NCBI RefSeq assembly: GCF_029852145.1
Contig: NC_079970.1
Location: forward strand, 6,758,001 to 6,822,000
DNA from: Microplitis mediator
Taxonomy: Eukaryota; Arthropoda; Insecta; Hymenoptera; Braconidae
Length of the DNA: 64,000 bases
Direction of reading: 5' to 3'
The stretch's first letter is position 1. Each line of letters opens with the position of its first letter. Under the pieces are notes generated by a model. It was given only the letters and a program-made list of their open reading frames with translations, was not told the origin of the DNA and did no database searches. Shown here in pieces: positions 1-12,518 of the stretch. The translations under genes were made by a program, and so were the position numbers.

Positions 1-468
1 TGTCAATTTTTTGACACATTATTTTTAGACAAGCATTGACGTTGTATTTTTTTTTTTGTTATAAATAAAATTGTAGTACAAAAATAAAAATTTATACTGA
101 GACAACTCTCCCACACATGTGCCGCTTCTATTAGAAATATTTAAATCACATTTTCTTTCAGTGATTCTAGTCATAACTTTTTTTATATTAATGTATATTT
201 ATGGTATTATTATCTAAAAATAAGATTTCTTCAATCTATTTACTGTAATGTATGTTTTAATATGATGGATCAAAATTGAGTTCTTATTGTTAAATATTTT
301 TGGAAGTGTCTCGCCCCCTTAAAAATACCAGAAGCAACATATGGTTTTTTTTCTGAATTTAAAAAAAGTTATTTTTTGTTAATATTTAAGAAACTAGAAC
401 AATATGTTCTAATACAAACAATAACAAAAGTTTACAATTTTTAGATAATTTTGAATTTTTTTATAAAC

Positions 469-984
469 AGGGGGGGGGGGAGCAAAAGGGGGTAGGATAT
501 GCAAAACGGTGTACCCCTGAAATTTTATTTTAAAAAAATTTTATATTTTAAATGGTTTTTAAATATTCCAAAATCACTTTTGTAAATATAATTGAGCGTT
601 ATTTTGAATATTTTTTGTTAAACTTTTTCAAAACTCAATTGTCAGTTGAAAAATATTAATGACGTTTATTTTATGATACAAACTATTAAAAATTTGTTTT
701 TCTTCTTTTGTATCCAATAATCATGTAAAATATCATTTTTTCTCATGTAAATTACTTGCAAAAAAATTGAACTTAATGAAATTCATTTAAAATCCAGAAT
801 TTTTTTTTTTTGACTTTTTTTAGGGGGTACCTCATTTTGACCGCAGAAATGAAATATTTTTCAACGGTAACTGAAAATTTTTTTTCTATTTACTTTGAAT
901 TTCATTAAAACAGAAATAATATAGTGTATTTGAGTCCTCGAAAATTGGGTATTTTAAGTACCCCCTTTTGCCCCTCCCTCCCCT
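469..984. repeat. Palindromic element Y
   Basis: Poly-G start at 471 with ggagcaaaagggggta, matched inversely by tacccccttttgcccctccc ending near 980. The AT-rich interior has imperfect inverted arms and no coding potential. Probable MITE. Confidence 0.55.
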
Positions 985-2769
985 AAATATTTTAATAGAA
1001 AATTTTTGGATTTAATTTACGATTTTTGAATTTTCTTTCTATACTTAGAAAATTAAAAAAAAAATCGAAAATATTTACGCTTCTCGGTATGATTCAAATA
1101 ATTTTGTATAAAAATTTTGAGCAACACAGTGTGCAAATTACACCAAGTAAAGAGTTTTTCTCCATTATCTTAACTTAAAAAAACTTCGCTCGATACTTAC
1201 ATCAGTTCACTGATAGAAATATTTCTTAGCATTTGAAGAGTTTTTAGTATTTAAGAAACGATTCCTTAATATTTATGAAATTATGTCTTAAGAAATCATT
1301 TCTTAAATACTAAGAAATCTTTTTAAATGCTACAAAATTCTTTTATCAATATTATTTTTTACATTTTACTTTACTATCAATGTATTGCAATAATAAATAT
1401 ATTTTTGTGATAAAAATATTTGAGTTTCTTACTCATTTTCAGTTCGTTGAGTATCAGTAGCTCTTTGTAATTCGTAAAAGCAGAAACAGTACTTTAATAT
1501 ACGTTTCAGGGGACAAAAAAATTCACCCTAACATCACTTTTGTCTGTCCCTAAAACGTTTGATTGTAAGTGGTGCGTTTAAAGAGCACTTGAACCCTCAT
1601 ATTTTCGAGTCTTAAACAAAGGAAGATAAATCAGTATTTAGACAAAACGTACAAAACTAAGAGAAACTTGTATTATATACTGATGTGACTTATTATCCAG
1701 ATGAATAAATAATTCAGCAAAGTGTTAATTTGTTACAAACTTTAAGACTGTAGTGACTAAAAACATTATCAGACTTCTGTTTCTCTGAGCAATTATTCTT
1801 TGTGACATTTATTTAACCATCTGCAATAATATTAACGTCTCTTCCTTGAAGTAATGAGCTGAGATACGTTTTTCCCGTTAGTCTGTCATTCATTTCATTT
1901 TATCTATCGGATCATTACCACGACATTGTTGATATAAAATTTTTTACGGCTCTTTACTCTTTTTCATTTAACTATTTTTATCTTTCTTTTGTCAAGTATT
2001 TACGATTTGTACTTATTTACGTACTTTGAACTGGCGCCAAAGTGTCCAGACATTCATCCCCCGATCAAATCAATTTCACACTAAACTAGATTACGTTGAC
2101 AATATATTTTTTATATTATTTATGAAACTTTTTCTTTAAAGTTAATAGTGAATTAATCAGCGGCTTTGAGAAGCATTCAAACGCGTCGATATTTCATCTT
2201 TGACTTACCTTTCATAATGTCAAAGTACTTTCGATTATCGATAAGTTATAAATAATTTTTGCTCTACTATCCATTTTAATTTTTTATTTAATAATCGTTT
2301 TATATCTTTTCGAATATTTTACATTTCCGTGTGAAAAGTAAAAAAATTCCGGAAATATTTAAAAATTTTTGCATGAAGAAATTTTGAATTCGAGACAATT
2401 TAGAAATTCGAGTTAAAGTTTTTTTAAATAAAATTACAAAAATAATTATTGATTCGGAATTTATTACTTTCTATCCTTTTCAAAAACGAATAAAAACTTT
2501 GAAAATTAATTTTTTAAGAATAAATTCAAAAATAGATCACACAAGAGTTTAAATACTAAATCAATAATTGTTATTTTTATCACTGAATTTTTCGAAGATC
2601 ATAAAGTTCGAACTTATTGTTGAAATAGATCGTGAAATTTCAACTTAATGTCATAAATTTTTTGAAACGAATTTTTTTTTACACGAGTTATTTATAAATT
2701 TTAATTTTAAATATCCAAGTACTTTTATTTAGAATTTTTCTAATTATCTCAGTTAACAAATCATAAATT
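985..2769. other. Gene-free AT-rich stretch with two small inverted repeats
   Basis: No supported gene. Inverted repeats lie at about 1207-1355 (words related to atttcttagcatttgaag and its complement) and 1503-1562 (acgtttcaggggacaaa against ttttgtctgtccctaaaacg), both MITE-like. A more complex, less AT-biased patch at about 1840-2090 contains gaactggcgccaaagtgtcc and could be regulatory. Confidence 0.4.
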
Positions 2770-3160
2770 CAATAATTTCTGGTGGTAAGTTTGTGGCATG
2801 ATGAATAGAATAGACTGCAAGAGACGGTATATGTATCATTAAGATTCGTCAATTGTATTTGATGGTGGGTAAAAGACTGTGTCCTGACAGGTCATGCATC
2901 CACTACAGACTACAGAACAACGACAGTACCATTCGAGTCAGTTGAGATTTAATTTGCATATTCATTGGATATTGTCCACTTGGAGGTAATTTCCGCGCCT
3001 GCCAGTGACATTAGCATTAGCTCGAGTAATAATATTTCCATATATTGTGCTGAGCCTTGTGTTGTTTTGATATGCAATGCCTGGGGTATATTGTTCAGAA
3101 ACACTCGACCAATATTTGTCATGGTGCATTTTAACTCTTTCCATTCAGCCATTAATTAAA
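2770..3160. promoter_or_regulatory. Low-repeat island, candidate enhancer
   Basis: Balanced composition and no repeat structure in strongly AT-biased surroundings. It contains an octamer-like atttgcat near 2952 and several short frames on both strands (60-67 codons) with no splice or family support. The most economical reading is conserved non-coding DNA. Confidence 0.25.
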
Positions 3161-3434
3161 TTTTTCTGAATTATTTTACACATATTTAAATTTCGCGCGA
3201 AAATACTAAATTTTTCATACCAACTTTTTGGATATTTTGAAATTAAATACTGATTTTTTTTATCAATTAAAGACAACAATTCTTTGATAAACTCAAAAAA
3301 TTTAATTACATTAATTTCTTATTGATAAAAAAAAATTAAAATAAAACAAATTTGATAAAAAATTAAATTTTTGACTTCAAACCCTGATTGTCTGAATTAA
3401 AAATAATTAAAAAATTTTGAACGCCTATTTTATA

Positions 3435-3749
3435 TACTGTAACAAATTGGGAGTGATTACGGATTTTAATTAAATCCGAATATACTCCGTCATTCGAAGT
3501 TTTAAACAAAATCACTCCGTATATAGAGTGAAAAGGGAGTTTGTTTTTTAAACGGAGTGATTTGAACTTCATTTCAATCTGCATTCACTCCAATTAAACT
3601 CTTTTAGGAGTGAATTTCACTTCGAACCGGAGTTTAAATATTTAAATAGACTCCCCTTCTAAGTGAATTTTACTCCGCGAAAATTAAATAAATAATCAAT
3701 CATTCGCTCCGGATTTAATTCACATTCACTCCGCAAATTTTTCAGTGTA
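3435..3749. repeat. Family A MITE (GGAGTGA-rich), copy 1
   Basis: Uninterrupted 315-bp copy. Ends are tactgtaacaaatt and aaatttttcagtgta (inverse tacactgaaaaattt). The interior is a chain of ggagtga/tcactcc words, giving a self-complementary element. It serves as the empty-site reference for the interrupted copies at 17.5 kb and 22.8 kb. Confidence 0.75.
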
Positions 3750-5829
3750 GAAATTTTAAAAATTATTAAATCTATTAATCTTCTAGTCGAAAATATAAAT
3801 TAAGATATTAGTCCAATAAAAAATCAATATTTTCTAAGATTTGATTCGAGATTTTATGGGAATTCAATGCTACGTAAACTTCAATAATTAATATCTCAGA
3901 AAATATCAATCTTAGTGATTTGGTGCTCAGAACCTTTTTTGTAGGAAATTAAATTTCCTGCAAAATTGTCTTCTACATTTTTTCTGTAGTTCTTGTTGTT
4001 TATGAGAAAATGAGAGAAAACACGAGAATTCTATGAAAAAATTCGGTTTAGCGGTCCGTACTACCCCACCCGTATAAGTTACCACTTCGCGACAATGGGC
4101 TTTTTTGTAGAGCATTTAATTCTGAAAAAATCCCGACTTTGGGCGAGATGATATCATAAAATTCCGCGGAGTTATAGAAGTTTAAAAAAATAAAAACCCA
4201 AGTTTACGTGTATTTTAAATGGGAAATTTCACCTGCTCTGGGAAAGTACTTTATATTAATATTAAGGGCTCAAACTCTCAGGGAATTTTTTTCGGGGGTA
4301 TTTCCAACAAAATTTCGGGATGGGAGTAAAAAAAAAAATTGTCGCAAAAAAAAGCAGTCTAATATATAACATACATATACTATTAAACTATTGTATTTTT
4401 ATGTCGTTTGTTCAACCACTATATATATACTATTATGTAAAATTATGTATTTTGGGTGGCCGCATGGAGTTACGATTCTATGGCCAATTGTATAAAAAAA
4501 TAATAATAATAATAATAAATTAACATAATAATTAACAATTACTATTTATTTTCGTTCTATTTTATACTCCAATAGATATAATTTAATTAGTGGATATATT
4601 TGTACATTAAATGGTAACCCGAATTAAAACCATTGGCATGGAAATTCCGAAATAACAATACTCGACTTGCATAGATACTATTAGTACGCTTTAGCAACAA
4701 ACAATTTCGAATTTAGTGAAAAAAACAATAATAATAATAATTAAAGCTGCATATTCGTGTGTGAAATTGCTTGGTCATCATTGCGGAATAACAAGAAAAT
4801 AAAAAAAAAGTATTTTATATGTACAGAGAATGTATGTAAAAATAAAAATAGTATAAAACTAAAATTACATTAGGGTCACACGTCACTCGTCACTCGATTT
4901 TACTCTTTGACCAATAAAAATTCATAGCGTGCTCAATGTCTCTTTAGGTCGTTGTGCGTTATTCAATATTTTTTTTATTTTTCTTACAAGTTGAATCACC
5001 TTTTATTTCAATGATTTCCACTATTCATATTTGTTATCGTGACTCTACCAACCGTACTTGCGTGTTATTGCATAATTATTATTGATCTGCGTAAATATTT
5101 TCATGTTACATTATTTTTAAAATAATCTAACAGACAGTAATAATAAAAAAATTTTTAAAATGACTCAGAGAATATAAATAATAAGTATCATTATTCAATG
5201 ATTTGTTTAAATATTTATTTTCCCGATCTTTTGTATGTTTATTTTATTGATATTACAAAAAAAACCTTGAATTTTATAAAGAATTCTGGATATTTATTAA
5301 AAAAAAAAAATTCGTGACATAGACGGAATTATTTCACGTGTTCACAAAGTTCCCTGTTTCAATAATACGTTTTTTATCGTGAATTCCAATGAAGTAATGT
5401 ACTTGAATTATAAAATAGTACTCGTACTAGTGAACGGAGATAAAGAGAGAAAGAAAAAAAAATTAAATGAGTTAAAAAAAAAAAAACTGGTGAATAAAGA
5501 ATAAAGCACTGATAGTTTATTTATTATTCAAGTGTTTTTTTTTTAAACGATGACTTTTAAACGGCTGGTGAGAATGATAAAAGACTATCACGATCGCGTG
5601 ATCACAAATTATATTTGTAAACCGATTGTTGAATATGATTTCTAGGAACGCAATTGTCTTTGATACATATTTTTGTAGCTATTTATATGAAAGTGATAAA
5701 AATCTACCTATATTGATATATTTTTATATTATGTTTATTTTAACCTGATTACTTAATGAACTTTTCATCCGGTAATAAATCGTTTAAAAAATTACTTTAT
5801 TATTTTTTTATGAATTTTTTTAAATATTT
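3750..5829. other. Gene-free stretch
   Basis: AT-rich DNA with poly-A runs, short TAA tracts near 4500 and a patch at 3915-4330 containing taggaaattaaatttcctgca and similar palindromic words. No splice-consistent coding sequence was seen. Confidence 0.4.
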
Positions 5830-6020
5830 ACACTGGAAAAAATTCGCGGATCGAACGCGGATTAAAGCCGGAGTGAATGCGGAGCGGAAATAAAATCCAG
5901 ACGACGGAAATCACCCCACTGACAAGACAAACTCCCTATTTATTACATGTGCAAAGTGATTTTTTTTTAAGAACTTCGAAACTTCGAGTGACGGAGTGAA
6001 TTCGGATTTAAACAAAAGCT
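5830..6020. repeat. Family A MITE, copy 2 (truncated, inverted)
   Basis: Starts acactggaaaaaattcgcgg and carries ggagtgaatgcggag and gacggagtgaattcgg, reading inverse to copy 1. The far terminus is missing where family D copy 2 begins at 6026. Confidence 0.6.
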
Positions 6021-6025
6021 CAGAT

Positions 6026-6226
6026 ATGATCCTGAAGTGAGCAGACAATTGACAACTTTCGAATTTTGTTTTCAACCATTTAATTTAAAAAAAAACAACT
6101 AAAAATATGCACATGTAGAAAATTAAATAAACTATAGGTGCAATTTTAAAAAATATTTTTATTTTGTAATTTATCGTTTTTAAAAAAATCCAAAAATTTT
6201 TAGAAGTCGGCTAACTTCAGTATCAT
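6026..6226. repeat. Family D MITE, copy 2
   Basis: About 200 bp. Starts atgatcctgaagtgagcaga, ends gtcggctaacttcagtatcat; interior atatgcacatgtagaaaatt. Same family as copies at 47252, 54982 and 57399. Confidence 0.7.
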
Positions 6227-6289
6227 TATTCAGTTAAAAAATTATGTAAAAGATATGGATTTATTATTTTATTTTATTTTTTTTTTTAT

Positions 6290-6480
6290 AACTCCGATAA
6301 GGATGTATTGAGAGAATAAAAGAAAGGGAAATGAGGTGAAAGCATGACGACGTGCGAAAAGCACCCTGTCGAGTAACATCTCGCGATTGCACATTGCGAT
6401 ACAAAAGCTCCATGATTGAGGAAGAGATTAGCCTTGAGGCAGCTTTTGTGGCCTTGCTACTCTTCACTCGTTAGAACGGT
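6290..6480. promoter_or_regulatory. Low-repeat island, candidate regulatory DNA
   Basis: Composition is more balanced than its surroundings (gacgacgtgcgaaaagcacc and similar). A 67-codon frame on the minus strand here has no supporting splice sites or family likeness. Called regulatory only as the simplest alternative. Confidence 0.2.
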
Positions 6481-7524
6481 TTTTGTCTCATTTTACCAGC
6501 CAGTAGTATCCGATTGTACTGTAAAATTGTAGTGGAATTGCTTTTTCTCTCTACTGGAGCTCTTGATACATCTATAGGTATATATATATTCTTAACTTTC
6601 CCTTACATTACGAAAAGAATAAAAAGGAAAAGCCAACTGACAAGCAATTTACTGACGAACTGGCGTCGTGGCTGAACCATCAACAGTCATGATTTTTTAT
6701 ATGGATGTGATGCTTTAACAAGGACGCGAAACTCGTCTCAGACAACTATATATTGTTCCAATCAATCTCTTATTGTCGAAAATTATTACCATTTATTGTT
6801 ACATATTGTATGCAATGTTAATGAGTAAACATAAACACATAGAGTACGTGAATATACAAAGTCAAAGTCGACGACCGGTCGATCGAGTTAGCTTCGACCT
6901 TGACCCTGACTACTCGACTCATACTGGTACACAACCGTCTATCATTATACCTACAGGAATCCAAGTAGTTCCCAGCGTTTACTTTTTCATAACTTTTACT
7001 CTACCTCTCATTTTATTTATTCAATTCAATAAATTTATTATGCAAAAATACTTAAGTCCCTAATTGCTTTTATTTATTAACCCGTCTTGAGAACCGAAAC
7101 TCTGTTTAAGGAATAAAGAAAATTAATGAGTAATTGACGTAGAAAAATTTATGAGATTTACCCACGTGTTGAAAATTTTTTAAGTACTAAAGATTTTAAT
7201 ATCCGATCATTGTAATTAAAATAAATATTTAAATTAAAAAATTCTTTTTTTTCTGGGCAGTAGAAAATTTTTTTTAAATATCAGCATAAATATTTACTAA
7301 TAAACTTTGACATTAAAATAACTTATTGCTTAATAATTCTATATGTATGTGAAAGTTTGTCAAAAACTTTTTTTAAAATCATGAAATATTTTTTATTTCA
7401 GAGAAAATAATTAAAATATTTAATAAATAATAATTTACTGGACACTAGGTAAAATATATAATTTTGTACTTGACGTAAAATTAAATACAAAATAATACGA
7501 ATGCTGTATAATATTTTTTTGTCA

Positions 7525-8215
7525 GATAAGGTAAAAGTCCCTATATCCGCTCAGTACCATGAGTCGCTCACTTTAACTGTTTAAGGCGTTTTTCTATAAT
7601 TTTTATTTTTAAAAATTACAACTAAAAATATTATTATTGATAAATAATTATTTGTGAATCTAAATATATTAACATATGACGTATCAAGTTATTTTATAAT
7701 AGATTATAAATTTAAATTAAATGACTATTTCAAAATCGCGCTCAGCCGGGCATTTTTACTTTAACGTTCATTCGTTAGATTAAATTTAAGTTACGTCAAA
7801 TTTTTTAAGAATTGTTATAAGTATATTTTATTAAATACATTTTCAAAATTCATGAAATTTTATATTATGAAAGAATAAAGTAGTATAATTTATAAATTAT
7901 TTGTCCAAATCAATAATCTTATCATAGTTTAATTGATATTGTCTTTGAGCGACTATAGGGCCATGTGTTGGTCGAGTAATGGTACATCACAACTTTTAGT
8001 GAGCGACTATGGGTACACTCAAGGACCTTGTTTTAAAAATTAATAATAATGAATTATCAACATTATTCTTCAAACTTAAATTTTATTTTAATACTCGAAA
8101 CTTCAAAAAATAACTATAAAAAAAATCTGGTTTTTCATTTTATTCATTAATTTATATTGAGTGATTTAATCTCACTCCAATGAAAAGTGAGCGGGTATAG
8201 GTGCTTTTATCTTAT
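7525..8215. mobile_element. Palindromic element S
   Basis: Ends ataaggtaaaagtccctata and gtataggtgcttttatcttat are inverse-related, and subterminal gagtcgctcact pairs with agtgagcgggt. About 690 bp with no coding capacity. Its ends resemble element R (16390, 54768), which also starts aaggtaaa. Confidence 0.5.
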
Positions 8216-8327
8216 ATATTTAATATTAGAACAATGTGAAAAAAAAAAAAAAAAAAAAATAGTATGTAATAAATAAAAATTTATACGATAGAGTGTTTGA
8301 TTAAATGATGAAGAATAATAATATATT

Positions 8328-8640
8328 TCATGTATTATTTCGACAATATGATATATCTTTAAGACGCACTTTGCACGTGTCGAAACCGCAATTTGAGGTA
8401 GGGAGAAACATGGAAGCTTTGTCGTAGGGTATTGATCGATAGCATTCGGGTGTGAACCCTCGTACTACCTTTAACGAAAAGTGGAATAGAAACTTATTCT
8501 CATAATATTCGAGAGCGTTAAAGTTGAGGGTGAAAAATGCATTTGCGAGATATCTACTCTTCTTGATATGACAAATAGACGATGACACGTCAGACTACAG
8601 TGTACAAGTCCCCAAACTCATCGAGATACGCCAATTAAAT
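8328..8640. promoter_or_regulatory. Low-repeat island, candidate regulatory DNA
   Basis: Balanced composition, no repeat words, flanked by poly-A (8238-8260) and a family A element. An 86-codon minus frame at 8328-8588 looks unlike any family I know and lacks splice context, so I do not call it a gene. Confidence 0.25.
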
Positions 8641-8774
8641 TACACGAGAATAAAACCCATAACTATATATTTTTATTTCTTTGTCATCAGCTCTTTATCC
8701 TATTCAATTTTCAGATCATCATTATATATATAGTTAACTAATTATACATATTTGGTTACAGTTTATCTACTTAT

Positions 8775-9847
8775 TACACTGTAAAAAATCGGAAGTGAAT
8801 CCGGATTTTATTTCAATCCGAATTCACTCCGTCACTCGGAGTTCCAGAGTTTAAAAAAATAATCACTCCGCATAAGGAGTAAATAGGGATTTTTTTTTGG
8901 GCGCAGTGATTTCGGAGTGACGCGAATTTTATTTCAATCTGCATTCACTCCGGTCCGGAGTTTTAATACTTAAATAAATTAATATTTAATAGAAACAGCT
9001 GTTAATTAGAAACATAATTATTTAAATAAATAATTCATTCAGATGTTAATAATTAAACTTAAAATATTATGTTTTTAATTTATAAAATGTTTTAGTAACT
9101 CACTAAATTATAATTTCATATATACACTGTAAAAAGAACGGTGTTAAAATGAAATTACACCGCTGTAGGAGGCGTAATTCGGCGGTGTTAAAATACCGGT
9201 GTAAAAGCGGGGTAAACTGCGTCCGCTCAGAGTATTAACATTTGGAAGCTAATAAAATGCAAAAAATATTTTAATACACACACACGTACACACATATGCA
9301 CACATTCTCAAAGTAAAATATTTCAACACCGGTAAAAAATATTTACACTGACGGCGGCGTTATTTTCACACCACTTTCGGGGTTAAAATTTAACACCGCC
9401 AATTTTAACACCTACACCGCTTGGACTTACCCCGATGATTTTTTACAGTGTATAATACATAGTGGAAATGTAAAATTATTGAATAGCTATAGTGACACAG
9501 TTTTTATGGGAATATTTTATATTTCGGTACAATATGAAATATTATCTCGTGGTACGATTGATGTAAATCATACGACAGTTTGTGACTCAGTGGAATTATA
9601 TTTTTTCAAAATTTATGATCAGCTGCTTATAATTTTTAAAAATCATTTTGCGTGAATATATGGAAAGGGAGCTCGTAATTATTTCCGTACTCAATATAAA
9701 TGTCAAAATATCATAAGCTCACTATTTATTAGTAATTTTTTTTATAATTAATATTTTCCGAAACTTCCCTTCGAAGTGAAATTCACTCCGAAGAAATTAA
9801 ATAAATAAAAAATCATTCACTCCGCGTTCAGTCCGCAAATTTTTCAC
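8775..9847. mobile_element. Family A MITE, copy 3, interrupted
   Basis: Left part 8775-8978 (tacactgtaaaaaatcgga, gtcactcggagttccagag) and right part about 9765-9847 (ccttcgaagtgaaattcact to gcaaatttttcaca) are the two halves of family A. About 780 bp of unrelated DNA, including family B copy 1, separates them. Confidence 0.6.
9123..9452. repeat. Family B MITE (GGTGTAA-rich), copy 1, inside family A copy 3
   Basis: Ends tacactgtaaaaagaacggt and gatgattttttacagtgta are inverted. The interior is chained ggtgtaa/ttacacc and aacaccg words plus a CA-rich stretch. TA flanks suit a TA target. Its terminal acactgtaaaaa is shared with family A, so A and B probably used the same transposase. Confidence 0.75.
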
Positions 9848-9954
9848 AGATTACTATTATTATTATTATTGTATTAAATAGTTAAAAGTAAGTAGTTATA
9901 ATAAGTAATTTGAGAGTAGCATAAAAATGTTAAATTGTGCAATGAGCAATAAGT

Positions 9955-10182
9955 GGACAAGACCCACGTACACGGTTCGATAGCCCCGTCGTCGCGACGC
10001 CCGGCAGTCTGCCATCATCCTGTTCCTCTTCCGTTTCATCCCGCATCTTCTTCTCTATACTTTTCTCGTCGACGCCGGGCGCGACGTTGTGTAAGCACAG
10101 ACGCATGACGTAACGCTGACGAAGGATGATACCGACTTAGAAAAAGAGTAGCATATCACTTGAAAGCATTAGTTGGAGTAGT

Positions 10183-10227
<45 letters not shown>

Positions 10228-10560
10228 CAAAGCAGATGTAGTAAAGTATTGATAGCTGGCATAGTTGTGGTTGTAATAATTATAGCAGTTGTGGTGAATG
10301 TATATATAGTAAGCAGTAGTAGTATAGTAATCGTATCTACCCTGTCATTAATTTACCAGACGATTTACTTCAGTTACAACGCGTAGCTAAAGCTCGGCTT
10401 TGTCGCCCAACGAATGAGACATCCGTAAGGTACCGATGAAATACGAGGGCTCAAAAGGGCTTCTCTTTTCTCTTTTTCTATTCCCTTGTTCTTATTATTC
10501 TTATTCTGTTGTTGCTGCTACTGCTGTTTCCCTTTCGCTACACATGGTCTGAACTTAATT
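9955..10560 (+). promoter_or_regulatory. GC-rich island, candidate NELL promoter / 5' UTR
   Basis: The densest CpG-containing stretch in the first 12 kb (CG-rich at 9980-10110, including cgtcgacgccgggcgcgacg). It contains a strong donor-like gtaagt at 10181 and gtaagg at 10424, either of which could end a 5' UTR exon splicing to 12517. A reading frame at 10436-10549 begins MKYEGSKGLLFSLFLF and is hydrophobic like a signal peptide. It has no good donor in the phase required by the next exon, so I do not call it coding. A (GTA)n microsatellite lies at about 10184-10227. Confidence 0.35.
10184..10227 (+). repeat. (GTA)n microsatellite
   Basis: About fourteen nearly perfect agt/gta units immediately after the donor-like gtaagt at 10181, in the putative promoter island. 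Confidence 0.9.
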
Positions 10561-10839
10561 GGCACAAGAAAAATTTACAGAAAAGAAAACGTATGGAGTT
10601 GAAACTGCAATGTTGCTTTCAAGTATAATTTAATTAACAGAATTACGAATTTAATATTTTTATTTAGTTTAAACTTTAATGAGACATTTGATAGTTTTAT
10701 TTTCATATATTTGGAAATCTATTTTATGGAGAATGAAGTAGATGCAAATAATGGATAATTTTTTTTTTAAACCTGAGAAATGAACTTATGCGCTTCTGTT
10801 TTTTAAATCAATACGAGAAATAGAGTATAGACACTAAAA

Positions 10840-10985
10840 CTTTTTTTTCATGTCCTTCGGCGGGTGCACTTCGACACTTAAATGTAGTTGTAACTGCCTC
10901 GACTTCACGTGTACGACCTCGTGAACGGCCAATGCCACGGTAGAGTTCGCTGCTTCTTCCCGTGAACATCGTTTAAGTTGTCACT
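10840..10985. promoter_or_regulatory. GC-richer patch with E-box, candidate regulatory DNA
   Basis: Contains cttcacgtgtacgacctcgt (CACGTG) and ggccaatgccacgg (CCAAT-like) in otherwise AT-rich sequence, about 1.6 kb upstream of the first NELL exon seen. Confidence 0.25.
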
Positions 10986-11220
10986 CATTTATTACAATAT
11001 GTTATTTAAAAAAACATTGTTCAGATACTTTACAAGTGTCAAAAAAAGTAATAATTATATTGTTATACAATTAAAAATAATTCAACAGGAATAACAATTA
11101 CCCTAATCTATTTTTTTTACTTCCAATAATATTTATATTAAATAAATATTGTATGATTGGACAATTATTTAAATTAACACTCAATAGTCACACTTCTGAC
11201 ATGAGAATCATAAAGGTCAC

Positions 11221-11950
11221 AAGGGGTTTATAGGCCCCAGTCGAAATTTAGAGCCCATTTTGAACCTTCTAAAGTAGGGTCTATTTCGGACTTGGAGGTT
11301 CAAAATAGAGTCTGTTTTCATGTTAAATTAGGTCCGATTTTGGTCCCTGAAGTGCTACAAATTTCCGTTTTCCACACTTTAGGGTTCAATATAGGATCTG
11401 ATGAAAATTAAAATTAGGTCCTATTTTGAACTTTGGGCCCTATTTTATGGTAATAATAATAATATTCATATTATTAATATCATTGGCATTATTAATATTA
11501 TGATTAATAATAATCTATTGTTACTCTGGATTTTATTTGCATTTACAATGGTTAAAATAATTTCAATTAAAATTATCAAAATATATAGCAAATGCTGTTA
11601 ATAGTTCAATTTTTTATAATAAATTAATAATAATATAGGAATAATCATAATAATAATAATTATTAATTTTATATAAATTTCGTTGCATGTCAAAAAAATA
11701 ATGCTTGCAATAAATTTTAAAAAATCTTTAATTTTTTATATCATCATAAATAATTTAATTATAATGAATCGAAATTTATTACGGGACTAATATTGTCGGA
11801 CTTGAAGGTTCAAAATCGGACCTCTCAGTGAATGTTCGGACCTCTGGGTTCAAAGTCGGAGCTAGAGGACTACAAGGCTCTCAATCGGATCTATTTCGGG
11901 CTAGAAGGGCCTATATAGGCTCTAAATTTCGACTCGGGCCGGACCCTAGA
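11221..11950. mobile_element. Palindromic element O
   Basis: Left ggccccagtcgaaatttaga is inverse to right ctaaatttcgactcgggcc. The arms repeat tcggac and ggttcaaaat words. The AT-rich centre has ATT tracts. About 730 bp, no coding content. Confidence 0.6.
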
Positions 11951-11989
11951 GTCTTTGTTCAGTTGTAGAAATTAAAGTTATGACAAAAA

Positions 11990-12235
11990 AAAGGAGTGAA
12001 TTCAAAGTGATTACGGATTTTATTTCAATCCAAATTTACTCCGTTACTCGGAGTTCCGAAGTTTTTAAAAAAATCACCCTTCATACGGAGTAAATAGGGA
12101 GTTTTTTTTCAGCGAAGTGATTTCAGAGTGATCTTTTTAATTTTATCTAAGTCCGCATTCGCTCTGATTCGGAGTTTAATATTAAAATGAACTCTTTTTA
12201 GGAGTAAATTTCACTCCAAGGTGACTAAATAAACG
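11990..12235. repeat. Family A MITE, copy 4 (ends degraded)
   Basis: Carries tactccgttactcggagttc, tacggagtaaatagggag and gcattcgctctgattcggag in family A order. It lacks clear termini. It gives the intact sequence across the point where family B copy 2 entered copy 5. Confidence 0.65.
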
Positions 12236-12518
12236 TTTTTGGCAAATATCTCTATAAATATTGAGTTATCAAAAAAATTGCCAGAGATCTATTTTGCAGA
12301 ACATAAAATTCTTTACAAAAAAGGTCTCTTATACTTTTTTTTACCACTAAATATTTACTGAGATATTTTGAGTTTAAACTTCCAAGGATTAGATCTAGTG
12401 AAGCATTGACTGGAATCTTGTGGATTCCATATGACTATTAAATATTAATATGAACATATATTTTAACGATTTGCAATAAAAAATTCAGCATTAATAATGA
12501 ATATTTATTATTGCAGTT

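Noticed and set aside
6865..6905. Palindromic gtcaaagtcgacgaccggtc region as an operator or gene
   Set aside because: A single short inverted repeat in a 96-codon chance frame; no supporting context.
10436..10549. Signal-peptide-like frame (MKYEGSKGLLFSLFLF) as NELL exon 1
   Set aside because: The only nearby GT (after cacatg) is a weak donor and gives phase 0, whereas the exon at 12517 needs phase 1.
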